A DNA stretch of 64,000 bases, from the NCBI RefSeq assembly GCF_002775205.1, contig NC_036447.1, forward strand, positions 27,030,245 through 27,094,244, read 5' to 3'. Under the pieces are notes generated by a model, which saw only the letters and a program-made list of their open reading frames with translations, made no database searches and was not told the DNA's origin. The translations under genes and the position numbers were made by a program. Positions 24,626 through 36,706 of the stretch are shown here, piece by piece. This DNA is from Xiphophorus maculatus. Its lineage: Eukaryota; Chordata; Actinopteri; Cyprinodontiformes; Poeciliidae. The number at the start of each line of letters is the position of its first letter. Within the stretch, counting starts at the first letter, position 1.

Positions 24626-26594
24626 TAAACATTTATGAATACCTCTGCAGTAATTATCATAAAAATAATAGCTTTACTTCTGTTAATAACTTTCCCCCCC
24701 ATCCTCAGAAATGAGCTTATTTCAGTAGTTTTAGCTTAAGCACACGTTTTTGTCATGAAATTCTAGGGTTTTGAGGCAGAGATGGAGGTAAACTGTAACA
24801 CAAATAAGTTCTGCATTGTAAAGCTTCTCAGGGACAAACACCTTTTGATTCGCTGAGAACAAAACAAGTCGTGATTGCACACTTAAAGTGGAAAACTTTA
24901 ACAAATTGCATGAAAAGGAGGCTGGAGCAGTTTTGCTCTCCAAGGTTTTGAAACAAAGCACCGACTGCCTGCTGCAGATGGTTACTCAACTCATGACCAA
25001 AGCATCACACTATTGATACGGTAAAAATATGACACAAGACAGAACAACTTGATAAGAAAAACAACTATGGTGAATGATTCCTCTTTACTTTATATCATTT
25101 TATATTGGTTATCTATGCTTTTCTATGTTTTTCATCAGGGTACAATTAATTTGTTTTTGATCTGTTGTGAAGTTATTTTATTTTGAATTTGTTATATGAT
25201 TTGTGTACATTTTCAGCGTGTGTGGACCTCATGAAGATCAGATGCAGAGAAGTGCAACCAAAGGGGCTCCAAAGGAAAAAAAATAAAGAAAAAATAAATA
25301 AATCAGTCAATAAAAATGTTGTCTGTTTTGCTCATTTTAAAATGCCACCATCACCACCAGCCGACCAGCCCAGTCCCGTCTGCACAACACTCGAAAGCTG
25401 GTGAAGGATTCTCAACTGTTTGTCTCTGCTGGTTGTTGTGTTTGTTGCTGTGGTCAAATTGGCCCAGTTTTTCCTTTGTCTGGCCATGAAATGTTTCTCC
25501 AGAAGGCATTTTGTTTCTCAGTGTGAGCAGCCGCTAATTTCAGTCAACACTGAAAGTTTCGATTTGGAATCTGGGGCTTCTCTCCCGGTCGATGCGCTCT
25601 CAGCTCCTGGTGATGTAAAACTTGCTTCACTGCGGACACCAACACCGATCCTCCTCTGTCGGGGACAGTTTGGGTCAAGATGGCCGAAACTTAGACACAA
25701 CCGGGTGGGGGTTTCAACAGGACATTAACAACAGAGTGAAAACTTTGTTCTGGAATCAGTGACGCAGCGTAAAACCAAAGCCTTCCTGACTGTTTGTGAG
25801 CGACGCTATGAAGCTGTTTTAGTGTAAAAATAACAGATTTTTAAAAAGCCTCAGCCTTCATACTCTGAAAAGTGGTTAAGTACGTAATCAATAAAACATA
25901 AGCAGCACACCTCATAGTACATTCAGCATGTCTGTCAGCTTCTCTGCACATATTTCACTGTTGTCGAGTGAGTCTGGGTGTGTGTGTGGGGGACGGCGGG
26001 GGACTTGTGTGTGTTTTCTGGACCTTGTCTAAAGCAAAAAGAGTAACATCATAAATGACAGCAAAACAGCACCAAGCTGGGTTTTTATTATTATTATTTT
26101 CTCCATCATTTGCAGAGGGCACTGTGGAAAAAAAAAAGAGAAAGTGCGTCACCGACAGTTTTTATAATGATGGTGAAAAGACTGCATATTCTGACATCAT
26201 GCAGGATAAACTGTTGACAACTTCCACAACAAGCAGGGGCAAATATCAGGCTTTCCTGGGTAGAAATAATTGAGGTTATCCACACAGTCGTGTGAAAAAG
26301 AAAACGAATGCCGCATCTGCTTTGCCAAATTCAAGGTGGTAACATATTTGCAAAATATAAAAAGCAATAAATTTCACATGTAGGTATAACAGCAAACCCC
26401 GAGGTAAAACGAATTGCTGGTGTTTATCCTTCTGAACTGTTATTTTACTGAGAGCTGCTAAAAAAGCTCCATGAAGGCTTTTGAATTCATAACCACAGGA
26501 TTCAGACTTGAGCCGCAACAGATTGTGAAAAAGCTTTCGTATTTTCAGCAGATGAAATCACATGTAGCTCTCACAGAATGTTTTTTATATATAT
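24626..26594. other. No gene recognised
   Basis: Low-complexity and AT-rich DNA. A 102-codon open frame at 25420-25728 has a hydrophobic start but no recognisable domain, and a 60-codon frame overlaps it on the other strand. I do not call it a gene. 25960-26010 is GT- and GGGGAC-rich. Confidence 0.4.
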
Positions 26595-26729
26595 ACAGTA
26601 CAGACCAAAAGTTTGGACACAACTGTGTGTCCAAACTTTTGGTCAGTACTCAGTTCAGACCAAAGGTTTGGACACACCTTCTCATTGAATTCAATGAGAA
26701 AGTGTATCCAAACTTTTGGTCTGTACTGT
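26595..26729. mobile_element. Palindromic MITE flanked by TA runs
   Basis: The outer arms CAGTACAGACCAAAAGTTTGG (from 26595) and, at the other end, CCAAACTTTTGGTCTGTACTG (to 26729) are reverse complements. Two internal hairpins occur: one around tttggacacaactgtgtgtcc and a perfect 22-bp palindrome TTCTCATTGA/ATTCAATGAGAA at 26679-26700. Flanks are TATATA, consistent with TA-targeted Tc/mariner-type insertion. There is no coding capacity. Confidence 0.75.
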
Positions 26730-26835
26730 ATATATATTAGCTACTGTTAGCAGTATTTGTTTGACTGCTCATAAGACATACATCCAGGTCAATTTTGCCT
26801 CAACACCTCGCAGGTAATTTGATTCTCCGAACATT

Positions 26836-26973
26836 CAGGCTCAAAGATTACGAGGGACTGAGAGCGACCCGGTGACAGAGGCGATGCCACTGAGGTTCCC
26901 TGACTCGGCACAATTTCCAGCTGGGGTGAAAACTATCGACCTTCCTGACCGTGTAAATCAACCTGGGGATGCT
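26836..26973 (+). pseudogene. Relic of serine protease exon 3
   Basis: From 26884 the sequence aligns codon for codon, without gaps until the last codon, with the 3' half of exon 3 of the protease genes at 31.7 and 59.8 kb. Conserved words are CTGACTCGGCA, GGGGTGAAAACTAT, CTTCCTGAC and CAACCTGGGGATG, against CTGACACGGCA, GGAGTGACAACTAT, CTTCCTGAC and CAGCCTCAGATG. By eye roughly two thirds of bases match over 87 positions, and about half of the codons are identical or conservative. The 5' part (26836-26883) is weaker and contains an in-frame TGA. The donor GTGAGT is lost, and I found no other exons nearby. It is therefore an isolated relic of the same or a related family. Confidence 0.6.
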
Positions 26974-27142
26974 AAATCAGACCTTACTGGCTGTTTTATA
27001 TTCTGACTTTTGTCTGTTTACGCTGGGACTGCAGATCTTGTTGATGAATGTTTGTGCAAAGTAATTTCTAGTGTTTAAGATATTATGTGCAGTGGCGGTT
27101 CTGTTTTTCATCCTGCTTTGCTCTTGGAAAAACAAAAAAGAA

Positions 27143-27176
27143 AGTTTTGTAGGTTGAGAATTCAACCTACAAAACT
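27143..27176. repeat. Perfect hairpin, 15-bp stem
   Basis: Arm 27143-27157 pairs exactly with 27162-27176 across a 4-base loop. Confidence 0.8.
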
Positions 27177-27933
27177 CACTTCTGCCTTGAGAATGAATCT
27201 TTTGTTTCTTATCTGGTTTCCTGATCTGTTTCATTTGAAATCTTGATGCCAAACATGAATGTCACGATGATGCATCAACAACATAACACTCCTAACAGCC
27301 GAAAAAGGTTTCAGTGAGTAGAGGATCTTTGTTGCGGCGCATAAAGTGTGCCTGAGCTCACTTCGGCTTGGCCTGCACCTGCTGTACACCGACATCATTT
27401 TGATGTAAGTGATACGAAGCGGTTGTGAATCGAACAAGTAAAGAAAATTCTCAATAACGTCTTAATGGCAGGAAAGGGAAGGAAAAATACCCATAAAACC
27501 CACAACAATAACTGAGACTGAACTATCTGGTCATTATTTTATAGAAACGTTGCCGTGTGAAGTCATGCACACACAGGATCCTGATCCAACTGTGATCCAA
27601 GAAACTGCTTCCCGACAACCACTGGTTTTAGCCGTCCAGTTGTCAACGTAAATCACTAAATCTGAAAAGTAATCTGGCATATAACACTACGACAACTAGA
27701 CAAGGTTAGGAAAAAGTGTTATTTCAAAAAAAAAAAAAACTAAGGCGAGGAAAGTAGTTTGGCTATGCTAGCTTGACTTTGACCACTCTAACGTGTAGAT
27801 GTGCTGTGGAATTCGGTGTGTTTTGGTTCAGTTAAGAAAAAAGGCGACCCACTCACCAACTCTCTGATCATCAGTAGAGCGCCGCTGTGGTACGTTAACT
27901 GCCACATCAGTAGCTAATCTACCACAGGGATCA

Positions 27934-27972
27934 CTTATATATAAACACATTAATGATGTGTTTATATATAAG
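27934..27972. repeat. Perfect hairpin, 17-bp stem
   Basis: Arm 27934-27950 (CTTATATATAAACACAT) pairs exactly with 27956-27972 across the loop TAATG. Confidence 0.8.
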
Positions 27973-29212
27973 CATCAAGCCTGAAAACGAAACTGTAATT
28001 CTAAATATTTGTGTACAGTTTCAAATGTAAAAACTGTATTATTTTAGTTTTTGAACTAAAATAATCCTTAGATGTCAAAAACACAACCTAGTCTTTAAAG
28101 AAATTAACCCTTACTGTAAATAAAATACAATCTTTTTCAGCACTAGTTATATCGTTGCATTTTCTACATTTGTTGGCTGATATATAAAAAGTAAATGTTA
28201 AACCTGAAGCTGTTTTCATGCTAACAGTTCCAGTATGTTTCCTCCCTGTTATGAAACATTTCTTCCCCTTCTTACTTCTGTATTAAAGGTGACTGCTTGT
28301 TTTTCCATGTTCTCCCTTCAGTGATTCACACTAATTGTCGTAACTTTTACTTTCCACCACGAATAGCCAAAAAACTGAACTGTTTAACATTGGAAGTCTT
28401 ACAAGTTTCATTATGATTATTGTATCATTTATTATCACTGTCACTTACATTATATTTGTCAGAATTATTCAAAGCAAAAACCTGAAGGCTTCAACTTTTT
28501 GCTGTAGTGCCAACTTTCAGAAATCAACATACTTTTTAATGGTTGTTTAGCTCTGTTACAAAAAAACAAAAGGATTTAATAATCAATAATTTAATTATTA
28601 ATTTAATTATTAATGAATTATGAAAAAAAATTGTCTGGTGTACTTTTTACTAGTCATTCTCAGATGGATTTTATTTATTTTTGGTCTCATTAAAAAAATG
28701 TTTTTATGTTAAATATTTTAATTTCCACTGTCTGCACAGTAGCAGGATCTCTACTTAGGTTATTTTAATTAAAATGTCTTATATTTTAGCACATTTAAAA
28801 AACGCCTTTGTTCACAGACACGACTGTGAGCTGCATTCGTCTGATGATCTATCGTACACTAAAGATCTCTCATCAATCGATCAAGTTTATTTGTACCGTT
28901 TTTCAGCGACGCGGCAGTTCAAAGTGCCTGACATTATGAAAACATAAAAAGAAAACATCATAAACACATCATAAAGTCCACAGTCATCAGAATCATCAGT
29001 ACGATGTGAAACGATGTCAAAAAGTTTAAGCTGTAGATTAATAATTATCATCACTTTTTTTTTTCTTTTAGCGTGTCCTGTCCGGCAGTGGCAAAGAGAA
29101 ACACAACAGATTTACTTTTATAAGGGACTTTCAATATAATATGCCACTATTTTTATATAAACTTTATTAGAAATTGCTTTGCCTTTATTTTAAATGCAAT
29201 GGACGTTGACAT

Positions 29213-29475
29213 GGGGCTGCACAGTGGCGCAGTTGCCTTGCAGCAAGAAGGTTTTGGGTTCGATTCCCGACCCGGGGTCTTTCTGCATGGCGTTTGCATG
29301 TTCTCCCTGTGCATGTTCTCTCCAGGTTCTCCGGCTTCCTCCCACAGTCCAAAAACATGACTGTCAGGTTAATTGGTCTCTCTAAATTCTCCCTAGGTGT
29401 GTGTGTGAAGAAAGGCACCAGCACCGTTCCTGACCCCATTAGGGACAAGGGTGTTAGAAAATGGATGGATGGACA
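29213..29475 (+). mobile_element. tRNA-like SINE
   Basis: The head ggggctgcacagtggcgcag with a B-box-like GGTTCGATTCC 45 bases on resembles a tRNA-derived pol III promoter. The body (gcatgttctccctgtgcatg, ggcttcctcccacagtccaa, ggtctctctaaattctccct) and the ATGGATGGATGG tail are typical of a very common teleost SINE-like repeat. A middle portion is deleted after AGGTGTGTGTGTG. Its 3' part is shared with the repeat at 57875-58092 at the left edge of the second duplicated block. Confidence 0.65.
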
Positions 29476-30708
29476 TTGACATGGAGAAGAAAGGGAAAAA
29501 AGATCAAACATTTTTTGAGATATAATAAATAATACCCAAGAAGCCTGCTTCTACACCTGGAGAAAGGGAGCAAAGAAACGATAGTTTATATTATACGCTC
29601 TACTGTATATACTATACAATATATGTCATTAAAAAGTACACAATACCAGGGTTTCCCCCAGAAAACTTGGTAAGCCCTGTACTCAGGGAGCTAGGGCAGT
29701 CATCCATGCCATGTTTTCGAGTTACAAAAATGTTTAAAGTGGACAGAAAATTTGAAAATATTACTTGATAATTATGCATTTTTGGAAGACTGGAAGATTA
29801 ATACCTAAACACCAACTATAAAGTCTTAAAAAAGGCAATAATTAAAAAAAGGAAAACATAAGACATATTAACAATACTCGTGGGGGCACAAGTAAAGTCT
29901 GGTGGCCCGCCAGGCTTATAATACACTGAGGGAAATCCTAAATACTGATTAATGCAAAATGTACTTAGTAGCAACCACAGCCTGAGAAAGAGAGCCCAGA
30001 CAACACCTGAATCCAAATCAAATAGAATATCAAATCAGACTAATAAAAAAACATTTTTAATACAGACATGTGGGCTTATAAAGTATGTCTAATAGTTATT
30101 GTCAAAAAATATTTTTAATCTGACACTTAGAACATATTCAGACTTTGACTGTACACTTAAAAATATTTTCATTAGATCAATGGAAAATTATTTATTAACT
30201 CTTTCTACTAGGTGCTACTGACCAATCTCGATGAATTAGTCTCTGTTAGCAAACAAACACATTGATAGGAGTTATCTGAACTGCCGAAGGATGTTAGTTT
30301 TCTCTTCACGTGTCTCAACGTAAACTCAGTAAAACACGAGTGACTAGCTTTGAATTTTGAGTTTCCAAATTTCCTGTGTATATTCACACAATAACATACA
30401 TATTTTACAGTGTTGGTTCCTCCAGCAAAAAGTTTAATTTAATCTAATCTTGGGCAAATAAAGTGTTCCAAGATCCATTTCAGCGTCAACTTCATTTTTT
30501 TCCATTTCACAAGAAATTTAGAAGGTAAAGTTTGCATTTATTTCTTTAGAAATTTGTTTGGAATGACAAACAAAATGTGTCCTTTGCCAATGTTGGGCAA
30601 TGTCACTAACCATTGCACAATGAGGCAACAGAAATATGGTTGCCTAACAAACGTATCTTTGTTGAAAGGTCTTTGAAATGTGATTGGTTGGTGGACAAAT
30701 TTGTAGAG

Positions 30709-30716
30709 TATAAAAG
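30709..30716 (+). promoter_or_regulatory. TATA box of protease A
   Basis: TATAAAAG lies 48 bases upstream of the ATG. TGTGATTGGT (reverse CCAAT) lies at 30680-30689. Both elements are conserved upstream of copy B, and the CCAAT word also upstream of the orphan exon at 57.8 kb. Confidence 0.75.
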
Positions 30717-30756
30717 GTTCCTTGGGTCACCGGTCTTTAGGCACCAAGTTCCAACC

Positions 30757-33048
30757 ATGGCTGCCATGACGGTTCTCCTGGTTCTGCTGTGGCTCGGTGA
30801 GTGTCACATGTTGCAATTGATCATTCTTTATTTGGGATCCCTGGTTTGCAGGTAAACACTGATGTTTCTGGGGGGGGGGGGTTCCTGTTAAATGCTTTGT
30901 TCTTACACTAATAATTGGTGAAAGTAACCCATGGAAACTGGAAGAAAAAGATGTGTATTGTGCATAATAATTGCATTTTAGGGAAGAAATTATCTAACTT
31001 TCAGACATGGAATGAGAATTGCTTTAAATAAAGTTGAGTTTAAGTTTTAACGTGAATGTTCTGAGCTTTTCAATAAAAATCAAAGGCGTGGTTTGCAAAG
31101 GAAGGTCTGTCGGGTCTCTGGCACCAAAACCAAAAGTGAATCTCATATGAAAGTTTGTGAAAGTTAGTAGATAATTCCAGAACATGCTGTGACTTGATTA
31201 ATTTTCACCCTGAAACTGAGCCTCACCATTTGATAACTTTGACCTTTAGGTGTCACGACAAGTTCAAAGATTGATCTGCAAAAGAGAGTCATCGGGGGTG
31301 AACGATGCAGGCAGGATGAGCGCCGGTATCATGTTCTCTTAGTGATAGAAGACCGTAACACCAGAGGTTTTTGTGGAGGCTCTCTACTGCGTAACGGCTG
31401 GATCCTGACTGCAGCTCACTGCTGGAAAAGTGGACAGTAAGAACATCTGCATATTTCCCCACTGAGGAATTTTGATATAGATCTTTGTAAAACCGACTAT
31501 TACAACTGTTGGTAACATAAAAATATGATCAAACCTTCCTCAAACTCTTGTTTGGTTGTTTTGCCATGCATTTCAAAAAGAAAATGACTGACTACTAACT
31601 TTATTGCAGGACTGTTGAGGCATATTTAGGATTGCACATGGATATCGTTGCACCAATACGCATACCACTGGGTATCTTTGAAAAACCTAAAGTTTATAAA
31701 GTCGGATTCTGGTTTTTTGGAAAGCAACATGACTTGATGCTGCTGAAGCTCCCTGACACGGCAACGATTCCACATGGAGTGACAACTATTGAACTTCCTG
31801 ACTGCTCAGACCAGCCTCAGATGTGAGTAAGAAACAAAGCGTCTTTGACTGTCCTGAAAAGCGTCGTATAAATAAATTTGATGTATTATAATATTATTGT
31901 TATAAATGAAGCACTGTTGGATTTCTTTCAGTCTACATATATTGGGCCAGGTAACAAAATTTTCAGCACAGATAGTCAGGGGTCAGGGGAGGCAGGTGAG
32001 GCAGAGCCTGTCATAATGATGAAATAATTTATATTGCTATTTTCACCCTGTGTTTTGTACTATAAAGTACATATTTTTCATTTAGCTTAACCAACTCTGA
32101 TTATTTTTTCTTCAAATTCGCTGAATTTTCTCATTTTCCCATTCAAATGCTTGGAAGCAAAGCTGATGAGGCAGCAGTGAGCTGAGCCTCACCTGGGATT
32201 AATCACCCTCTCTCTAACTGACTGGCTGCCATTCTATGAGAGCTTGCTCCTCCTGTCTGTACGGCGCCAATAAAATGGCTAAAAAATATTTAATATATGA
32301 ACTGATTTTCCATAATTTAGCTTATGTATATAGTGTACCATGTTTTTTTGTCACCAACTGCGTGTTTAACATGATTCGTGAGCTGAGGAGCGATCAGAAA
32401 CTGCAGAGAACAGATTCGAGGTGAGGCAGGCAGTTCTCTTGCCTCATGGCAGGGGGCGCTAATGATCCCAGACATTGTGACTCCACAACTGCAGAGTAAG
32501 AGACAGTAGCAGCGAGCTAGCCATACAGTAAAGTCAAGTGCAGCGATATATTCATAGTTTTCTCCTCGTATCACAGCAATCACTTATGAATAATCGCAAA
32601 ATAAACATTAAGCCTAAAACCATACTACTGCAACAGACTGAATGTTCTGCTCTTTGTGGGCGAAATAGCCACGTGTTTTTTGTGGCGTTGTTGTCAGTTG
32701 TTATGGCAACGAGTGTGCTCGTAGCTGTGCTGATGCAGAGAGAAAGAAGTGGTTTTGGGATGTACTTTAACGGTTTTCCCCTTTGCCGTGGAGCACAGCA
32801 CGAAATTAATAATATCTACATGTCCAAGTTTGATTGAGGAATTATTCTACGGTGGCAGCGCGGCTTTACATAACATGTAGAAGAATAGTCTTTTTGCCCT
32901 CCAGCGTTGTCCTTATGCACTACATTTAATTATGTAAACAATAATGTGCAGGTGGTCTATATTTCTATATCTGATTATGATGAAGTCAGTGCCTCACCAA
33001 CTATGAACCTCAACGCACATCACTGCTACTATGGGAACAGATTTCTTG

Positions 33049-33147
<99 letters not shown>

Positions 33148-33931
33148 CAATAATAATAATAATAAATATTGTTAAAATTACTGCTTACTTTCTATTGGAA
33201 ATATTATTTCCCACCATGATAAATAATTTTTTTTTAGTTTTTGTGATTGCTTGTTGGTGTTAAGCTGTTTTAAAACTTCTACCTGATCAATTTCAGAGAC
33301 GATGAGATGCAGATTGCAGGTCAAGCTTCGACTTTTGGAGACTATTTTACCACCAGACGTGAGTTTTTTCCTTTCTTTTTATATTTTGTAGACATTATAT
33401 AAGGCTATAAACAGTCTATTGTGATTCCCAGTGTGTAATAATTTTACATTGAAATAATTTATATAATTAAGCTACTCTTTTTTTTCTCCAGAACCTGGCT
33501 ATAGCCCAGTTCTTCAGTGTGCGAATATTAATAAGGTTAGCTGTAATCGGTTCAGACAACAACTTGCCCCGAACTCGTGGCACATTCACCAACATTGGTT
33601 CTGTGGCCAAACTCCAGGAGTGGATCTGTGCTTGGTAAGTTGACATTGCAACGTAATAAAAGAAAAAAAACAACTTACATTTTTAAAGACACGTCTTCAT
33701 TTTATTAAATTTGACCTCAGTTTTCTGAAGCGTAGCATTTGTCTTTCACAGGGCGACTCTGGTGGAGGAGTTGAGTACAAAGGCAGGATTTATGGTGTCA
33801 ATTCTTTCGTTGGAGATAAAAATTATCCATGCAGGGCACCAGCAGCATTCATGGACCTCTGCCATCAAGACTATCTGAGCTGGATTGAAAATACTATTGG
33901 ACCAGCTCCAAACCCAGGATATGATGTCTAA
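30757..33931 (+). CDS. Secreted trypsin-like serine protease A (S1 family), six exons
   Basis: Predicted secreted endopeptidase of 274 residues. Exons (all GT-AG): 30757-30796, 31250-31436, 31610-31822, 33297-33358, 33492-33634, 33752-33931. The N-terminus is hydrophobic (MAAMTVLLVLLWLG), followed by a short propeptide ending LQKR before VIGG, the trypsin-type activation site. The catalytic triad is complete: His70 (LTAAHC), Asp117 (HDLMLLKL) and Ser218 (GDSGGG). Asp212, six residues before the serine, predicts cleavage after Lys/Arg. Unusual points are GDSGGG for GDSGGP and loss of the usual SWG strand. Canonical exon 3 is divided in two (213 + 62 nt). Intron 3 is about 1.47 kb because of a repeat-rich insertion. 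AATAAA is at 34159-34164. The close paralogue is at 58857-60882. I do not recognise a specific orthologue, so no symbol is given. Confidence 0.88.
33051..33164. repeat. (TAA)n microsatellite
   Basis: A near-perfect TAA/ATA run within intron 3 of protease A, with two CAA variants. It lies at the end of the segment missing from copy B and produces a meaningless poly-isoleucine open frame. Confidence 0.95.
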
Positions 33932-34158
33932 ATTGTTCATTTTGTTTGATCTACGCATGAATATTAAAACTTAACCAGGTATAAAAAAAAAATGAAAGCA
34001 GCTAGCATCAGAACACTTTGCATTGAATAATATTGTCTAATTTTAACTTTTTCTTTGGCATTGAGAAGTCTTGCTTTCCCAGTGGTTACTGGTTTTAAAC
34101 AACTGGGTCATTTTCATCTTTAACTCCTTGTTGTTTCAGCTACAGTTTGAAAAATGAC

Positions 34159-34164
34159 AATAAA
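34159..34164 (+). terminator. Poly(A) signal of protease A
   Basis: AATAAA 228 bases after the stop codon. The same signal is conserved in copy B at 61130-61135. Confidence 0.55.
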
Positions 34165-35205
34165 AACAACCAATGAAAACCTGAGCAACATTTTTCTAAC
34201 TCCAAAACAAAATTCAGGACATTTGGCTGCTTCTAAACCTATTTCATTAATTTTATATAAGACACTTTCTTTCTAAACAAAACTAATTTATTATTTAATT
34301 GATAACAAAATTAATCAAGACATTTTTCATCACCAGTAACTTAAACCAGGCTTTCCCAGAGCATAACTATTAAATGCTAAAGAGAGCTAAGCTTCTAGTC
34401 TTAGCGTCAGTAACATCACATGTAGCACAAAAATGTTTGTTGGCAAACTACCGTTACCACGGTAACTCACCGAATACACGAAATGAAAGAGTGAAACAAA
34501 AATCCTAAGGCATGTAGTGAAAGCAGAGAGGGCGACGAGAGGGACGATCTTGAGTGAAGATAATGATTTAATTTTTGATTTTTCTGCCTGTAGAGAAGAA
34601 AAACGCAAACATCTGAAGGACATAAAGACTTTTGAACTGTTCTAGCCTATTAGCGTATCCTTTATTTTTGATTTGACGTGCCTTTTATGACAGTTTATGC
34701 AGACTTATGAGGCAGGATCCCTTAAAGAACAGAACATAGCTGCATTTATCCTTTGATACCTTGGATTTTTTCTAACATGGTCTTACCCCACATCTGATCT
34801 CTGCTTAGATTCATTTGCAAGTGACACAAAGAAGTTGCTGTCAATTTTTATTTGCTGTATAAAAACACTACGTCAACTACGTGCGTGTATTAATGATCAA
34901 ATTAAAATAAATATAAGCCTACAACAGTTTATTAAAGTAGAAACTCAAAGCAAATATTAGGGAACAGACCTATTACCCCCCAACAAAAGAAAACTGTAAT
35001 AACTTTCATCTACATGGGAATGTAGAGGGCAGCTTAACCTCGTCAGATCAGAACAATTTAGGCTTTTTAACAGCTGAAAACATAAAATGATTCATTTTTA
35101 TCTCAAGCGTTTATTTCATTTCCTCATGAGAGATCTGGCACGATTCTACGGAATCCTCTTCCGTAAGATCCAGCACGAGTCTTAATGTTTGTGATCGATC
35201 AAAAC

Positions 35206-35586
35206 TTTTAAGCAACACTGCCACTTAGTGGCCGAAATTAAACACTCTTGGAGCAGGTGTATTTTTCATCAAAATTATTTTTGAAATAAACACAGCACGG
35301 TTGATGCTTCAAAACAAAGTTGAGCTTTTTTTCTAAAGCTAAGAAAATACTGTAAAACTACAATGCAAAGCAAAGCCAAAGCATGAGAATGCATGTTTGA
35401 CTTCCTCTTCTATGGTCAAAGCGACTTTTCCCTTTAGCAAAGTTCAAACATTCAGCTTATAAAATAATAAAAAGATAATAGATATTTAAATCCAAAAGAT
35501 TTAGTCGTTCCTATTACTTTTTAAAGGGGCAGTAATGAACACATTTCAGGCAGGAAACTCCAGTTGTTTAAAACAAGCCATCTATG
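35206..35586. other. Flank between duplication A and the gypsy LTR
   Basis: Short AT-rich sequence with no gene or repeat that I recognise. Confidence 0.4.
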
Positions 35587-36106
35587 TGTAACCCTGTCCG
35601 TGTGGGCTGAAAACCTCGCTGTTCCTTAGACTCTGCGTTGTGTTTTCTTTAATGGTGGTTGTTGGAAGGAAACTTGAGGCATAAATCGGACACACACTGC
35701 GGTTGAACCGTGGTTCAGACTGTTTATTCGGACCAACCGACAGTGCAGCGGATTCGCCTTCAGAATTCACAGCAAATACTGCGTGTCAACATAAGTCTCA
35801 TTAATGGAGTTATTTTTTTGTTTAACAGATACAGCATATATTAAAAAAAAGAAGAAAAAGACAAAACGATACAAAACTAACTACTTGGACATTAAAAGTA
35901 ACATGTGGCTACAGTGAGGAGCTGGCGGTCAGCATTGCTTACCGTCAGAATTCACAGCAAATACTGACCGTTGTTCTGCCAGCGCACCGTAACAGACGCC
36001 AAGTACAACATTCTTCAACGGACACACTTTACCAACTTCCACAACTCAAAGAACAAATCTAACATTTTGGTGGCATCAGCTGACATATTTAAGACACTGC
36101 CCTACA
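35587..36106 (-). repeat. Gypsy 3' LTR (520 bp)
   Basis: Read on the minus strand it begins TGTAGGGCAG and ends GGGTTACA, the TG...CA ends of an LTR. It has about 70 bases (near 35877-35950) not present in the other LTR. A purine-rich GGGTGGA lies directly before it and is the likely polypurine tract. Confidence 0.85.
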
Positions 36107-36109
36107 TCC

Positions 36110-36706
36110 ACCCGTTGTTTCTTTGATGGCGTCCCAGTCATCAGACTAGACACAAAACAACAATGAACATATAAATAAATAAAAAAAACTGTGTGATGTG
36201 TCAGTGTAATGGCCAGCATGTACTCCATTAAGTGGAATTTTCTAAGTATTTTACTGCTTTTCTGGCTTTAGCTTTCTCCCACAGCTTCCATCCTCTTATT
36301 GTGTTCTGTTGAGTGTCTTCACTTTCCACTACTTGTGACTCAGGAAAATCTCTTTGGGGGTTGTCGATTCCTCTGCATGTTCCTTCTCAGAGCCCTGGGT
36401 CCCGGGGCTGCAGTGATAGTCCCATCTGTTACATGTTCCGTCCATCCTTTGAATTTTCTGTCTGGTATATTCACTCGTTCCATTTCAGGCTGCTCAACCT
36501 ATTTATTTGTTGTCTCGCCTTCAACTTCCCCCACAATTTCCTCCAACTTTTCGGGCTCTAAGTGTTCCATCCCCTGCACGGTCACTCCAGAGGCTTGTCT
36601 TGTCATATCCTCTGTGTTCTCTATTATCTCTTCTGCTGTGCTTACCTCTGCCTGCTCTACTGGGAGGAACATACATTGTGTCAGAAGGTTTTGGTGGACC
36701 TTCCTC
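36110..36706 (-). pseudogene. Gypsy 3' internal remnant, integrase mostly deleted
   Basis: Only about 600 bases separate the RNase H frame from the LTR, where a complete element would carry roughly 1.3 kb or more of integrase. The minus strand here reads a charged, Glu/Pro-rich tail that includes an Arg-Asn-rich piece ending RQPPKE, similar to the C-terminal tail of gypsy polyproteins. No HHCC zinc finger or DDE core is seen. Confidence 0.5.

Larger units (their letters stand above)
26974..29212. other. No gene; hairpin-rich AT stretch
   Basis: No exons recognised. Three perfect hairpins lie at 27143-27176, 27934-27972 and 28038-28065, and an AT palindrome-rich run at 28575-28622. Confidence 0.5.
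29476..35205. repeat. Segmental duplication, copy A
   Basis: Collinear in the same orientation with 58093-62138, including promoter, all six exons, introns and about 1.2 kb of 3' flank. Copy A carries two segments absent from copy B: 29684-30293 upstream of the gene, and about 1.2 kb (roughly 31975-33165) in intron 3, which ends in a (TAA)n tract. Non-coding identity is high by eye. The right edge is where tgagagatctggca is followed by different sequence. Confidence 0.9.

Noticed and set aside
25420-25728. Possible small membrane protein
   Set aside because: There is no homology that I recognise, no promoter or splice context, and an overlapping frame on the other strand.
32907-33263. 118-codon frame with a poly-isoleucine run
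   Set aside because: Produced by the (TAA)n microsatellite.
34387-34623. 78-codon antisense frame conserved in both duplicated blocks (also 61358-61594)
   Set aside because: It is open in both copies, but the surrounding non-coding DNA is equally similar, so this is not evidence for a gene. No domain is recognised.
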